In this document: one piece after another, positions 1-6,444 of the stretch | How positions within the stretch are numbered: position 1 is the stretch's first letter | Layout of the letters: every line of letters begins with the position of its first letter | Assembly: GCA_009887135.1 (NCBI GenBank) | Contig: QXYA01000105.1 | Location: 1 to 7,759, forward strand | Source of the DNA: Candidatus Poseidoniales archaeon | Lineage (GTDB): Archaea; Thermoplasmatota; Poseidoniia; Poseidoniales; Poseidoniaceae | Length of the DNA: 7,759 bases | Direction: 5' to 3' | Position numbers and translations under genes: made by a program | The notes under the pieces: generated by a model | Database searches by the model: none | Told to the model about the DNA's origin: nothing | Seen by the model: only the letters and a program-made list of their open reading frames with translations

Positions 1-360
1 CATTTCTATTCTTGATCCAGTGATATCCATTGTGTTATGGAGATGTTCTTCGATGCGTTGACTCCCCATACAGCCATCTGCTTGTAGTGTTAGGCCAAAC
101 GGATGTACGGGTTTACCGCCTTTGCCTGATTCATCGATTAAGAGTTCTCCATGATGATGGACTGAACCGACTTCAAGTGGAATCAAGCCTACTGATGCTT
201 CGATAATAGTAGACTTCCCTTCTCCGTTTTTTCCGTTGAATAAAATCACTTGTCCACTTGAAACTTGTAGGTTTAGATTGGATAAAACAGTCTTCATTCC
301 TCGACGAACAGTTACGCTGTTCAAGTCAAGCAACGCATCGGTCATGGTTTGGCCAAGCAT
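1..360 (-). CDS. ABC transporter ATP-binding protein, N-terminal part (runs off the left edge)
   Basis: This is the nucleotide-binding subunit of an ABC transporter; it would hydrolyse ATP on the cytosolic face to drive a membrane partner that is not in the window. Reading the minus strand from ATG at 360 gives 120 uninterrupted residues. A Walker A motif GKNGEGKST lies at residues 43-51, preceded by the usual beta strand and VxxGQVILFNG context, and a Q-loop candidate (LQADG, Gln93) follows at about the expected distance. The signature LSGGQ, Walker B and H-loop lie beyond the window. An in-frame TAG two codons upstream of the ATG restricts the start to 360 or to a second ATG at 345. No clear Shine-Dalgarno sequence precedes either one. 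The usual A-loop aromatic residue seems absent (Arg-Arg-Gly there), as happens in CcmA-like and some export ATPases, so the substrate cannot be named. The gene is divergent from the rhomboid gene. Confidence 0.9.
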   Translation of the reverse strand, partial: MLGQTMTDALLDLNSVTVRRGMKTVLSNLNLQVSSGQVILFNGKNGEGKSTIIEASVGLIPLEVGSVHHHGELLIDESGKGGKPVHPFGLTLQADGCMGSQRIEEHLHNTMDITGSRIEM

Positions 361-406
361 CGCCTATGAATGAATGCTACGACAGGACAACACCCATTAG
401 AAACGA
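361..406. promoter_or_regulatory. Divergent intergenic region, presumed to hold promoters in both directions
   Basis: Only 46 bases separate the minus-strand ABC ATPase start from the rhomboid start, so the promoters of both genes should lie here or just inside the opposite coding sequence. I see no convincing TATA box, BRE or Shine-Dalgarno sequence on either strand. The call rests on gene layout alone. Leaderless transcripts would be compatible with the absence of ribosome binding sites. Confidence 0.3.
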
Positions 407-1465
407 ATGATTGGGACTTCTATGGGGCTCATGTTGATGTCAACATTTGGGCCTATCGAATGGGTTTTACTGAGCCTATGGTTTCTAGCAGTATCAGCTC
501 CGATTGTTTATTCTATCAGAAATAAAACACCTGTGGCGTTAGGGATTTCTGTCGCCTTACTGCTTGGCTATATTGTTCAGTACTCCTGGGTTGTACTGAG
601 GAACTACGATATCGATATTCAATTTGTATGGGCTGATTTCATGCTTATTCCTACTCGAATTGATTCACCTACTTGGCTGCACACACTCGCTAGTGCTGGC
701 TTTTTGCATAGTCAAAGTGATGTTACGCATGTACTTGGTAACGTTTTGGTGATTGCTCTTGTTGGAATTCCACTTGAACAAAGACTCGGAACGAATCGAT
801 TCATCGTCGTCTATGTTCTTGGATTGCTGGGTGGTTCAATCGCATGGGTCTTGTTCAATATTGATTCTTCAACACCTTCGTGGGGCGCATCTGGAGCAGC
901 GTTTGGATTGTTAGGAGCTTATCTTTCAGGGTGGCCAAGGGATGAAATCCCCTTCCCACTGATTTTGATACGTCCATGGCCTGTAACCATAATTGCACTC
1001 TTTTATTTTGGATTCGAACTGGTCAGAGCCTTCTCAACAGTTGGTCTTGGAACGTATTCAACAGTCGCTCACATGGCTCACATAGGAGGATTTGTTTTGG
1101 CGTATGCAGCCGTGCCATTCCTTGCAAGAGGAGGGCCTTATCCTATGGGCGTCGTTGATGGCGGGCCGAAAGGATTTGGAAATGCCCGTGCTCATCTTGA
1201 TCGGATAAAAGCAAACATGGTGGATCTTTCTCAGAGAGATGATCCATGGACCGAGCAGGGATATGATTTACCAAAGAAATTAAAGGACCCATTTAGAAAA
1301 CTCAGAGAGGCATCTGATGAAGCAGAAACGCGGCTCGCTTGGATGGAGCATATTGCAGATGCTGGTGATTGTCCAGTGTGTTCTTCTTCATTAGGAATGG
1401 TTGAACGAAAAGATGGACCGCAATTGCAATGTTCACAACAACCATCACATCTTTCTTGGCCTTAG
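407..1465 (+). CDS. Rhomboid-family intramembrane serine protease with C-terminal zinc-ribbon-like tail
   Basis: A rhomboid protease hydrolyses peptide bonds inside or next to the membrane helix of other proteins. The hallmarks are present: HVLGN (His108, Asn112) in the second core helix, the catalytic-serine motif GASGA (Ser162), and catalytic His225 in AHIGG of the last helix. Hydrophobic segments lie at about residues 14-36, 42-64, 106-122, 131-151, 159-176, 191-208 and 220-239. That gives one extra helix before the six-helix core (1+6), with a basic SIRNK loop between the first two that fits a cytosolic loop. Residues 241-352 form a soluble tail, predicted cytosolic, ending in CPVC (Cys322, Cys325) then Cys342 and His348, a plausible C2CH zinc ribbon. 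At 352 residues it is longer than a minimal rhomboid because of this tail. The first ATG is used; ATGs at 422, 431 and 437 are alternatives, and none has a clear ribosome binding site. The subtilase gene follows after 83 bases and is a possible substrate. Confidence 0.93.
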   Translation: MIGTSMGLMLMSTFGPIEWVLLSLWFLAVSAPIVYSIRNKTPVALGISVALLLGYIVQYSWVVLRNYDIDIQFVWADFMLIPTRIDSPTWLHTLASAGFLHSQSDVTHVLGNVLVIALVGIPLEQRLGTNRFIVVYVLGLLGGSIAWVLFNIDSSTPSWGASGAAFGLLGAYLSGWPRDEIPFPLILIRPWPVTIIALFYFGFELVRAFSTVGLGTYSTVAHMAHIGGFVLAYAAVPFLARGGPYPMGVVDGGPKGFGNARAHLDRIKANMVDLSQRDDPWTEQGYDLPKKLKDPFRKLREASDEAETRLAWMEHIADAGDCPVCSSSLGMVERKDGPQLQCSQQPSHLSWP

Positions 1466-1523
1466 AATCAGGTTCGAAAAAGTGTGAAACATTGAACGTT
1501 ACAACGATAGCATCAAAATAGGC

Positions 1524-1529
1524 GAGGTG
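1524..1529 (+). promoter_or_regulatory. Possible Shine-Dalgarno sequence of the subtilase gene
   Basis: GAGGTG matches the anti-Shine-Dalgarno complement GGAGGTGATC. It lies 10 bases before a TTG at 1540 and 19 bases before the ATG at 1549. Its spacing therefore favours the TTG, while codon preference favours the ATG. The two starts differ by only three residues (M-A-I) and leave the signal peptide unchanged. Confidence 0.4.
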
Positions 1530-1548
1530 TTGGTCTATCTTGGCCATT

Positions 1549-2163
1549 ATGTCGAATCCACGATATCAACAGTCTCGAGCGCCAGCATTTCTGTTGGTAT
1601 TTCTCTTGCTATTGGTCCCATGTACTGCGTTTGTAAGTTCTCAAGAGAACGTAGATTCTCCTATCGAGATTACACACGCATCTGCAATCCTTGTCGATGG
1701 CTTACCACCATTCATGTGTGGTGATGAAGTTTGTGAGCGCCCTCTTCGAGAATATCTCAGAGACGGCCGTCCAGCAGCACAAGAATACGGATGGTGGAAT
1801 TCATTCGGACCTGATTTAGATTGGAATGGAATGGACGACCGCTTACAACGCGTTCTCGACGGAATGGACTCGGTATCCCCTACTGCTATCATCGGACCAG
1901 ATGGGAAAAAGACAGTAGCAATTGTTGTTGATTATGCTTGGCATCCAACAGATACTGAAATTATTGATCTCAAGAATGTACTCAACCAACACGGATGGAT
2001 TGGTGAAGAACAAGGCGCTTGGTTTTCAGAACTCCGCAGCATTGATTCTCTCGTGGTCGACAAAGTCCCAGTATCTGCTTTAATGGATATTTATTTCCTA
2101 GATGGAGTTGTTGTTATCGAAATGCAAAATGTCATGGCTCCTACAAACAACATCGCATCGAAA
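1549..2163 (+). other. Signal peptide and propeptide-like region of the subtilase
   Basis: Residues 1-10 carry two arginines, and 11-28 are strongly hydrophobic (core LLVFLLLLV), followed by small and polar residues near SSQ, so a Sec signal peptide cut near residue 31 is likely. Residues 32-205 hold a cysteine pair (Cys57, Cys62) and an alternating strand-helix-strand pattern at about 121-193 that ends in VVVIEMQNV. That resembles the inhibitor I9 propeptides that fold S8 proteases and keep them latent, but similarity is judged by pattern only. Autocleavage would be expected near residues 200-220. Confidence 0.6.
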
Positions 2164-5100
2164 GCCACCAAAGCACGTTTTTCCGAAGAATACCAGTCAT
2201 CGGTTTGGGCCGAAGGATACACTGGAGAGGGCGTTGTCATAGCTGTATTAGATACAGGCGTAGATAACGAACATCGCTCATTGAATGATTTTGACGATTC
2301 GAATGATGATCCTGATGAGGATCCAAATTCCTATGATGATCAAAAATGGTTTGCTGGATTTGATGCTACAAGTCTAACTCCCGTCCAGGACGGTTCCGCT
2401 GATCCCGATGACGGTAACAGTCACGGCACCCACGTAGCTGGTTCTGCTTTGGGTACTGGTAGTTCGACAGGAGTCCATACGGGTACCGCTCCGGGAGCAG
2501 GACTGGTTGACATTAAGGTCCTCTCAGACGGAGGTGGGACAAATTCGCAAGCGAGCCTTGCTGGGATTCAATGGATGATCAATAACAAAGATACGGATTG
2601 GGGAATAGACAGTGATTACCGAGGAATTCAAATTGGTTCCATGTCCTTTGGTTCCGTTGGTACCCCATTAAATCCAGGAGATCAAGGAGATAACGGTTCT
2701 GGAGCCGAAGGAAATTTAATCAATACTGCAACAGATGAAGGGATTATTTGTATTGTTGCTGTTGGAAATGATGGAAGTAATCGGATACCATCTCCAGCAA
2801 GTGCAGATGGAGCAATCACTATCGGTTCCGTGGATGATAAAAATACAATTATCAGGACAGATGATGAGTGGTCTGATTATTCGAATTATGGACCTCGGTT
2901 AGACGATGGTGATGATGATGACATTGATGAAATGAAACCAGATATCACTTCATACGGCACAAATATCAACTCTGCAACGGCAGCTACAGGCCCCTCATTC
3001 CCGGGTTCACCGTTATTAGCCGATAACGACTATGATGAAAAATCAGGCACGAGTATGGCTACTCCAATCGCATCAGGAGTAGTCGCATTAATGCTTGAAG
3101 CAGATCCTACATTGACGCCCGAGGAGGTTCGAACAATCCTTCGGTCATCATCGGAAATTCTGGTTGACGAAGATGGTCAGCCAAAATGGGACCCGTATGA
3201 TGATGATGTTGATCCTAAATGGAATGAGAAGTATGGGTCTGGAATCATCGATGCCACGTGTGCTATTGATTTGGTCCTCAGCCGAGTTTGTGAAAACGGG
3301 TTCAGAGCACCCACAAGCGATGTTAATGTTAGTTTCCCTGTGAATGGGACATGGCTGTTGAGTGGAGACACTACTCGAATCTCTGGTGATGTGAATACAA
3401 CAGAAATAGCTTACACGAGTGTTGAGGTCTTTCTCGAGCAACACTTCCCTTACATCGACCGAAATGGTGACAACAAACATGACAATCCCCCCATTATGTT
3501 GATGAATTGGACAGAAGCGAGAGGAACTGTTGATAATTGGTTCCTTGATGTTTTGATAGAAGACTCTTGGGTCAAATCGAATGATGAATACATTCGAGTT
3601 TATGCACGTGCATTAGATGATGAAGAAAATGAATCCAACTCTGCGATTCGAACGATTCAAGTTTCCAGAATGGGGATTTCAATTCAAACTCCAACATTGA
3701 GGGAGGTGCTTGATGGCTCAGTTCAAGTAACTGGCGAAGTTGAAGGCGTTGAGCACGATCGAATCGAATATCGAGTCGATGGAGGCGAATGGGAATTTGG
3801 CACTACGTTGACCAATAAGAATGGTAATGGCGAAGACGGTTTAGATGACTGGGAGTTCACTTGGGATACAACCGAGACTGATGATGGTTCAAGAGATTTC
3901 TCTGTTCGAATGGTCAACAAATCCGGTCTAACCTCTCCGGTGGCAACGAGGCCGTTCAATATCGATAACATCGCTCCAGCGCCTGCATTGAGATTTAACG
4001 GAGGCGTTGAGATTTTTGACCAAAAATTACCTGCTGAAACAGTCTATTCTGGAAGTTTACTTGAACTGAAATTCAACGTATTTAATGGAGGTGACAAAAA
4101 TGCTAACGACATATTTGTTCGACTTAACGCACCAGGTGAAGATTCTGAGATATATCCCTCACAAGGGCTCATTCCTCTTCTCGAAAAGGGGCACTCAGTG
4201 GAAGTTACTCTCTGGTGGTTAGCAACAGTTGCTGGCACTCATGACGTGTCGATTGAACTGGATCCAAATAACGTCCAAGGTGATCTGGATTTAGAGGATA
4301 ACGTCTTCTCCTTTACCTATGAAATACTTGAGCGGCCATCAGAACCTGTATTGAGATTTTTGCCAGGTTCAAGTAAGACACTCCCCAATGTCCCCCTCGT
4401 AGACGCACCATATGAAGTCGTGATTCGCGTGGATAACTTAGGTCTAGAGGATGCGATTTCTTTGAATATGATTTTGGAACGAAAGAACCCAGACGTCCCA
4501 GGTTGGGAATTTGTCGACGAAGATAATATTATTGTGATTCCTGGAGCGTCCACAACATCTGGTTCTGCAGTTGCTAAGTTTACTGACATACACTCTGAAA
4601 AAGGAGGTGTTCTCTATCGTGCTGTATTGTCTGGTGACGGTGTCGACGCTAATTACAATACCATTCGATTCACTGTAGCCGTGAGCGATATTCTGTCTGG
4701 AGGGACAAGCACTCTCTCCTTATCCGATGATGAATATCCGATCGCCTTTGCGGGGATTGGCAAATCCTCCCTTGTGTTCACAGAAACAAACGGAGAACTG
4801 CATGTACGTTCTCTAAGCAGTGACTTATCTTTACTGACTGACACATTAGTTGATGATGACTGGGCTGGTGAACTCACTGTATTTGAGCGAAGCGACGGCC
4901 TCGTCCATGCTTCTTGGACAAGTAGGGTAGAAAATCAGGCGGGTTCGTCACTCATTGACGTCGCAATGACTTCTTTCTCTGAAACGGGGCAAATGCTTCC
5001 AGTGCACCATCATCTCACCCCACTGAAAATTGCAGAGGGCCAATATTGGGGCCTTGATATTTCAGAAGAAGATGGACTTTATGTCTTATCGGGATATTAT

Positions 5101-6435
5101 CGTAATATCTCAACAGGAGGCTCTTGGAGTGATACAACATCTCTCTTTAGTATCCGCTCTACAAATCCAGACCTCAAGGAAAATTGGTCATCTCCAGTAA
5201 ATCACCTTGTGAACATCGACATCCATCCTAACGAAGGTGATTCACTCAGTAGCATTCTTCTTGATGGTGAGTTGCATCTTCTCTATCAAGAAATTAGAGA
5301 TGATGTCTCTGGTGAAGAACGTGTTGGGCTCATGTATGCACGCGGGGGATTATCTGACAATGACTGGTCATATCAGTTGTCTGTAGGGGATTATGCTTCC
5401 TCCCCGCAATTAGGGGTCCTCAATGTGGATGATACCGATATGATTTTTGCTGCCTGGATTGAGGGCGAAGGCCGAACTGCACACATTGCCCACACTGCAA
5501 CAAAAGGAAACTGGGTTGAAGAAATCCATAAGGTGTCAGCTCCGGGTTCAACACGAATTGAATTTTCCCAACATTCAAATGCGATTGATGTGATTTATGA
5601 TGAAATTACAGTGTATGGAAGTTCAATTCGCTACGGCTTATTGACAGATGATGGGAAAAATCCAACCTTTGCTCTCGGAAATATTATCTCAAATAGTGGT
5701 GACCTCATCGGCTATTCCACCAACGAACAAGATGGGATTTTGTTCACTGAATCTGAGACTGGCCGTATATCGATGCAGAAGTTTGCACTTGATGAAGAAC
5801 AAGAACCTTCTGAACCGAAATCATTCTTTGAGCAGTTAATTGAGCCTCTACCTGGTTCAGAATCAACAAAGAAACTTATTTTCTTCGGAATTCTTGGAGC
5901 GATTTCTCTCCTCTTCCTAACCGTAATGGCCACTCTGAGGCACTCCCCTAAAGAAGAAGACGATGAGCCTGCCGAACTGGAGGATGCTGATGTAGCGATC
6001 ATGGTTACTGTAGAAGAAGTTTCGATGGATGATGATGAAGAGTTGGTTGCGACATTATCGCCTTCGTCTCCAGAAATGGTAATTGAAATGGAAGAGCCCA
6101 CTCTTCTTGATACGCTCGAAGCAAAGAATGCCTCAGGCGATGGAAGTGCACGCCTTAACAGGAGAATGCAGAGGAAACAGGAACGAGAAATCGCAGAAAT
6201 TGTTTCGAAGGGTCCTCCATTACCGATGCCAGTTCCTGGTCAACTCAATCCACTCCCCCTACCGGACATTCCTCTTGATGGAGAGCCGGTTTTGCCTGCA
6301 CTCCCTCCTCTGCCTGAGCTTCCTTCGTTGCGTAGGGAAGCGACATGCCCTTCATGTCAAGCAAACTTTGTGGTTACGGATATGATGCGTACGCAGCTTG
6401 AATGCCCGATTTGCGCAGAAAAGTTCAATCTCTAG
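1549..6435 (+). CDS. Giant type I membrane-anchored subtilase (S8 family serine protease) with cytosolic zinc ribbon
   Basis: This 1628-residue secreted endopeptidase probably degrades extracellular protein or processes surface proteins. In order: signal peptide (about 1-31), propeptide-like region (about 32-205), S8 catalytic domain (about 222-577) with Asp235, His292, oxyanion Asn407 and Ser502, Ig-like modules (585-806), two CARDB-like repeats (809-1047), a probable beta-propeller (1055-1415), one membrane helix (1443-1463), an acidic then basic then proline-rich tail, and a zinc ribbon (Cys1600, 1603, 1619, 1622). A typical secreted subtilase has 350-450 residues, so this one is very large. 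Numbering is from ATG 1549; TTG 1540 is an alternative start, and an in-frame TAG at 1519 rules out anything further upstream. The full tetrad and intact frame argue for an active enzyme. It sits 83 bases after the rhomboid gene, and its stop overlaps the glmS ribosome binding site. Protease assignment is near certain; natural substrate is unknown. Confidence 0.95.
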   Translation: MSNPRYQQSRAPAFLLVFLLLLVPCTAFVSSQENVDSPIEITHASAILVDGLPPFMCGDEVCERPLREYLRDGRPAAQEYGWWNSFGPDLDWNGMDDRLQRVLDGMDSVSPTAIIGPDGKKTVAIVVDYAWHPTDTEIIDLKNVLNQHGWIGEEQGAWFSELRSIDSLVVDKVPVSALMDIYFLDGVVVIEMQNVMAPTNNIASKATKARFSEEYQSSVWAEGYTGEGVVIAVLDTGVDNEHRSLNDFDDSNDDPDEDPNSYDDQKWFAGFDATSLTPVQDGSADPDDGNSHGTHVAGSALGTGSSTGVHTGTAPGAGLVDIKVLSDGGGTNSQASLAGIQWMINNKDTDWGIDSDYRGIQIGSMSFGSVGTPLNPGDQGDNGSGAEGNLINTATDEGIICIVAVGNDGSNRIPSPASADGAITIGSVDDKNTIIRTDDEWSDYSNYGPRLDDGDDDDIDEMKPDITSYGTNINSATAATGPSFPGSPLLADNDYDEKSGTSMATPIASGVVALMLEADPTLTPEEVRTILRSSSEILVDEDGQPKWDPYDDDVDPKWNEKYGSGIIDATCAIDLVLSRVCENGFRAPTSDVNVSFPVNGTWLLSGDTTRISGDVNTTEIAYTSVEVFLEQHFPYIDRNGDNKHDNPPIMLMNWTEARGTVDNWFLDVLIEDSWVKSNDEYIRVYARALDDEENESNSAIRTIQVSRMGISIQTPTLREVLDGSVQVTGEVEGVEHDRIEYRVDGGEWEFGTTLTNKNGNGEDGLDDWEFTWDTTETDDGSRDFSVRMVNKSGLTSPVATRPFNIDNIAPAPALRFNGGVEIFDQKLPAETVYSGSLLELKFNVFNGGDKNANDIFVRLNAPGEDSEIYPSQGLIPLLEKGHSVEVTLWWLATVAGTHDVSIELDPNNVQGDLDLEDNVFSFTYEILERPSEPVLRFLPGSSKTLPNVPLVDAPYEVVIRVDNLGLEDAISLNMILERKNPDVPGWEFVDEDNIIVIPGASTTSGSAVAKFTDIHSEKGGVLYRAVLSGDGVDANYNTIRFTVAVSDILSGGTSTLSLSDDEYPIAFAGIGKSSLVFTETNGELHVRSLSSDLSLLTDTLVDDDWAGELTVFERSDGLVHASWTSRVENQAGSSLIDVAMTSFSETGQMLPVHHHLTPLKIAEGQYWGLDISEEDGLYVLSGYYRNISTGGSWSDTTSLFSIRSTNPDLKENWSSPVNHLVNIDIHPNEGDSLSSILLDGELHLLYQEIRDDVSGEERVGLMYARGGLSDNDWSYQLSVGDYASSPQLGVLNVDDTDMIFAAWIEGEGRTAHIAHTATKGNWVEEIHKVSAPGSTRIEFSQHSNAIDVIYDEITVYGSSIRYGLLTDDGKNPTFALGNIISNSGDLIGYSTNEQDGILFTESETGRISMQKFALDEEQEPSEPKSFFEQLIEPLPGSESTKKLIFFGILGAISLLFLTVMATLRHSPKEEDDEPAELEDADVAIMVTVEEVSMDDDEELVATLSPSSPEMVIEMEEPTLLDTLEAKNASGDGSARLNRRMQRKQEREIAEIVSKGPPLPMPVPGQLNPLPLPDIPLDGEPVLPALPPLPELPSLRREATCPSCQANFVVTDMMRTQLECPICAEKFNL
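2212..3279 (+). other. Subtilase S8 catalytic domain
   Basis: The four diagnostic blocks occur in order and at normal relative positions: AVLDTGVD (Asp235), SHGTHVAG (His292), AVGNDGS (Asn407, oxyanion hole) and SGTSMATP (Ser502). Two acidic insertions stand out: residues 249-264 between Asp and His, and residues 451-465, where typical subtilases pass directly from the SNYGP motif to a DVxAPG-like strand. Here that strand is replaced by PDITSYG. The acidic loops could bind calcium, or could reflect adaptation to salt; this is inferred from composition only. Confidence 0.93.
3301..3966 (+). other. Ig-like beta-sandwich modules of the subtilase ectodomain
   Basis: Residues 585-806 lack cysteines and show alternating beta-strand patterns typical of bacterial or archaeal Ig-like modules. 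One unit covers about 585-706. The second covers about 710-806, opening with ISIQTPTLREVLDG and containing an IEYRVDGGEWE strand pair that recurs in such domains. They probably hold the catalytic domain away from the membrane. Module family is inferred from pattern. Confidence 0.55.
3973..4689 (+). repeat. Two diverged CARDB-like protein repeats
   Basis: Residues 809-930 and about 931-1047 begin alike (APALRF and EPVLRF) and share a later strand with the N-x-G signature (VFNGGDKNAND and VDNLGLEDAIS) at similar offset. The first also ends in the D-N-V-F-S pattern common in CARDB (cell adhesion related in bacteria) domains. These are old protein-level duplications; the DNA copies are not similar enough to recombine. 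Confidence 0.55.
4711..5793 (+). other. Probable beta-propeller region of the subtilase ectodomain
   Basis: Residues 1055-1415 contain recurring short strand motifs of the form G-x-h-h-h-x: GELHVRSL (1082), GLVHASW (1117), GLYVLSG (1176), GELHLLY (1240), MIFAAW (1298), AIDVIYD (1345) and GILFTES (1396). Spacing is roughly 35-64 residues, with aromatic residues following. This periodicity resembles six or seven blades of a propeller such as those in sialidase-like or BNR proteins. No canonical Asp-box is evident, so the fold is an inference and ligand binding is unknown. Confidence 0.45.
5875..6432 (+). other. Membrane anchor and cytosolic tail of the subtilase
   Basis: Residues 1443-1463 form one hydrophobic helix (LIFFGILGAISLLFLTVMA) followed by Arg-His, giving an N-out, C-in topology together with the signal peptide. 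The 165-residue tail has an acidic stretch (1469-1525), a basic helical piece rich in Arg, Gln, Lys and Glu (1535-1553), and a proline-rich linker (1556-1593). It ends in a zinc ribbon CPSC (1600-1603) and CPIC (1619-1622). A cytosolic zinc ribbon on an extracellular protease suggests an intracellular partner or sensor role. Confidence 0.75.
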
Positions 6436-6440
6436 GTGAT
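6434..6440 (+). promoter_or_regulatory. Shine-Dalgarno sequence of glmS, overlapping the subtilase stop codon
   Basis: AGGTGAT matches the anti-Shine-Dalgarno complement GGAGGTGATC over seven bases. Its first two bases are the last two of the subtilase TAG stop (6433-6435), and four bases separate it from the TTG start at 6445. This site decides the TTG start of glmS and implies that ribosomes ending on the subtilase could reinitiate on glmS. Confidence 0.75.
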
Positions 6441-6444
6441 TCTT

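Noticed and set aside
1302..1547. Minus-strand open frame of 81 codons covering the rhomboid end and the 83-base gap
   Set aside because: Mostly antisense to the rhomboid zinc-ribbon tail; no recognisable domain and no ribosome binding site, so it is taken as chance.
1466..1548. Possible terminator or separate promoter between rhomboid and subtilase
   Set aside because: Only a weak GTTC/GAAC pairing with a long loop is present, there is no T-tract, and no convincing TATA element was found, so no site is called.
1527..1724. Plus-strand open frame of 65 codons starting at GTG before the subtilase
   Set aside because: It overlaps the signal peptide and propeptide of the subtilase in another frame, and its GTG lies inside the GAGGTG motif.
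2905..2935. Run of GAT-like triplets resembling a microsatellite
   Set aside because: It is short and interrupted and encodes an acidic loop of the catalytic domain, so codon content explains it.
3148..3480. Minus-strand open frame of 110 codons
   Set aside because: It lies entirely inside the subtilase gene, whose frame is fixed by catalytic motifs and continuous beta-strand modules. Its own product looks like no known family.
5712..6101. Minus-strand open frame of 129 codons, rich in serine
   Set aside because: It is the antisense of the subtilase membrane anchor and acidic tail; the serine runs are the complement of GAT and GAA codons. No ribosome binding site or domain is seen.
6083..6385. 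Plus-strand open frame of 100 codons in another frame of the subtilase tail
   Set aside because: The tail frame of the subtilase is secured by the CPxC pairs and the stop next to glmS; the alternative product is low-quality and lacks a start signal.
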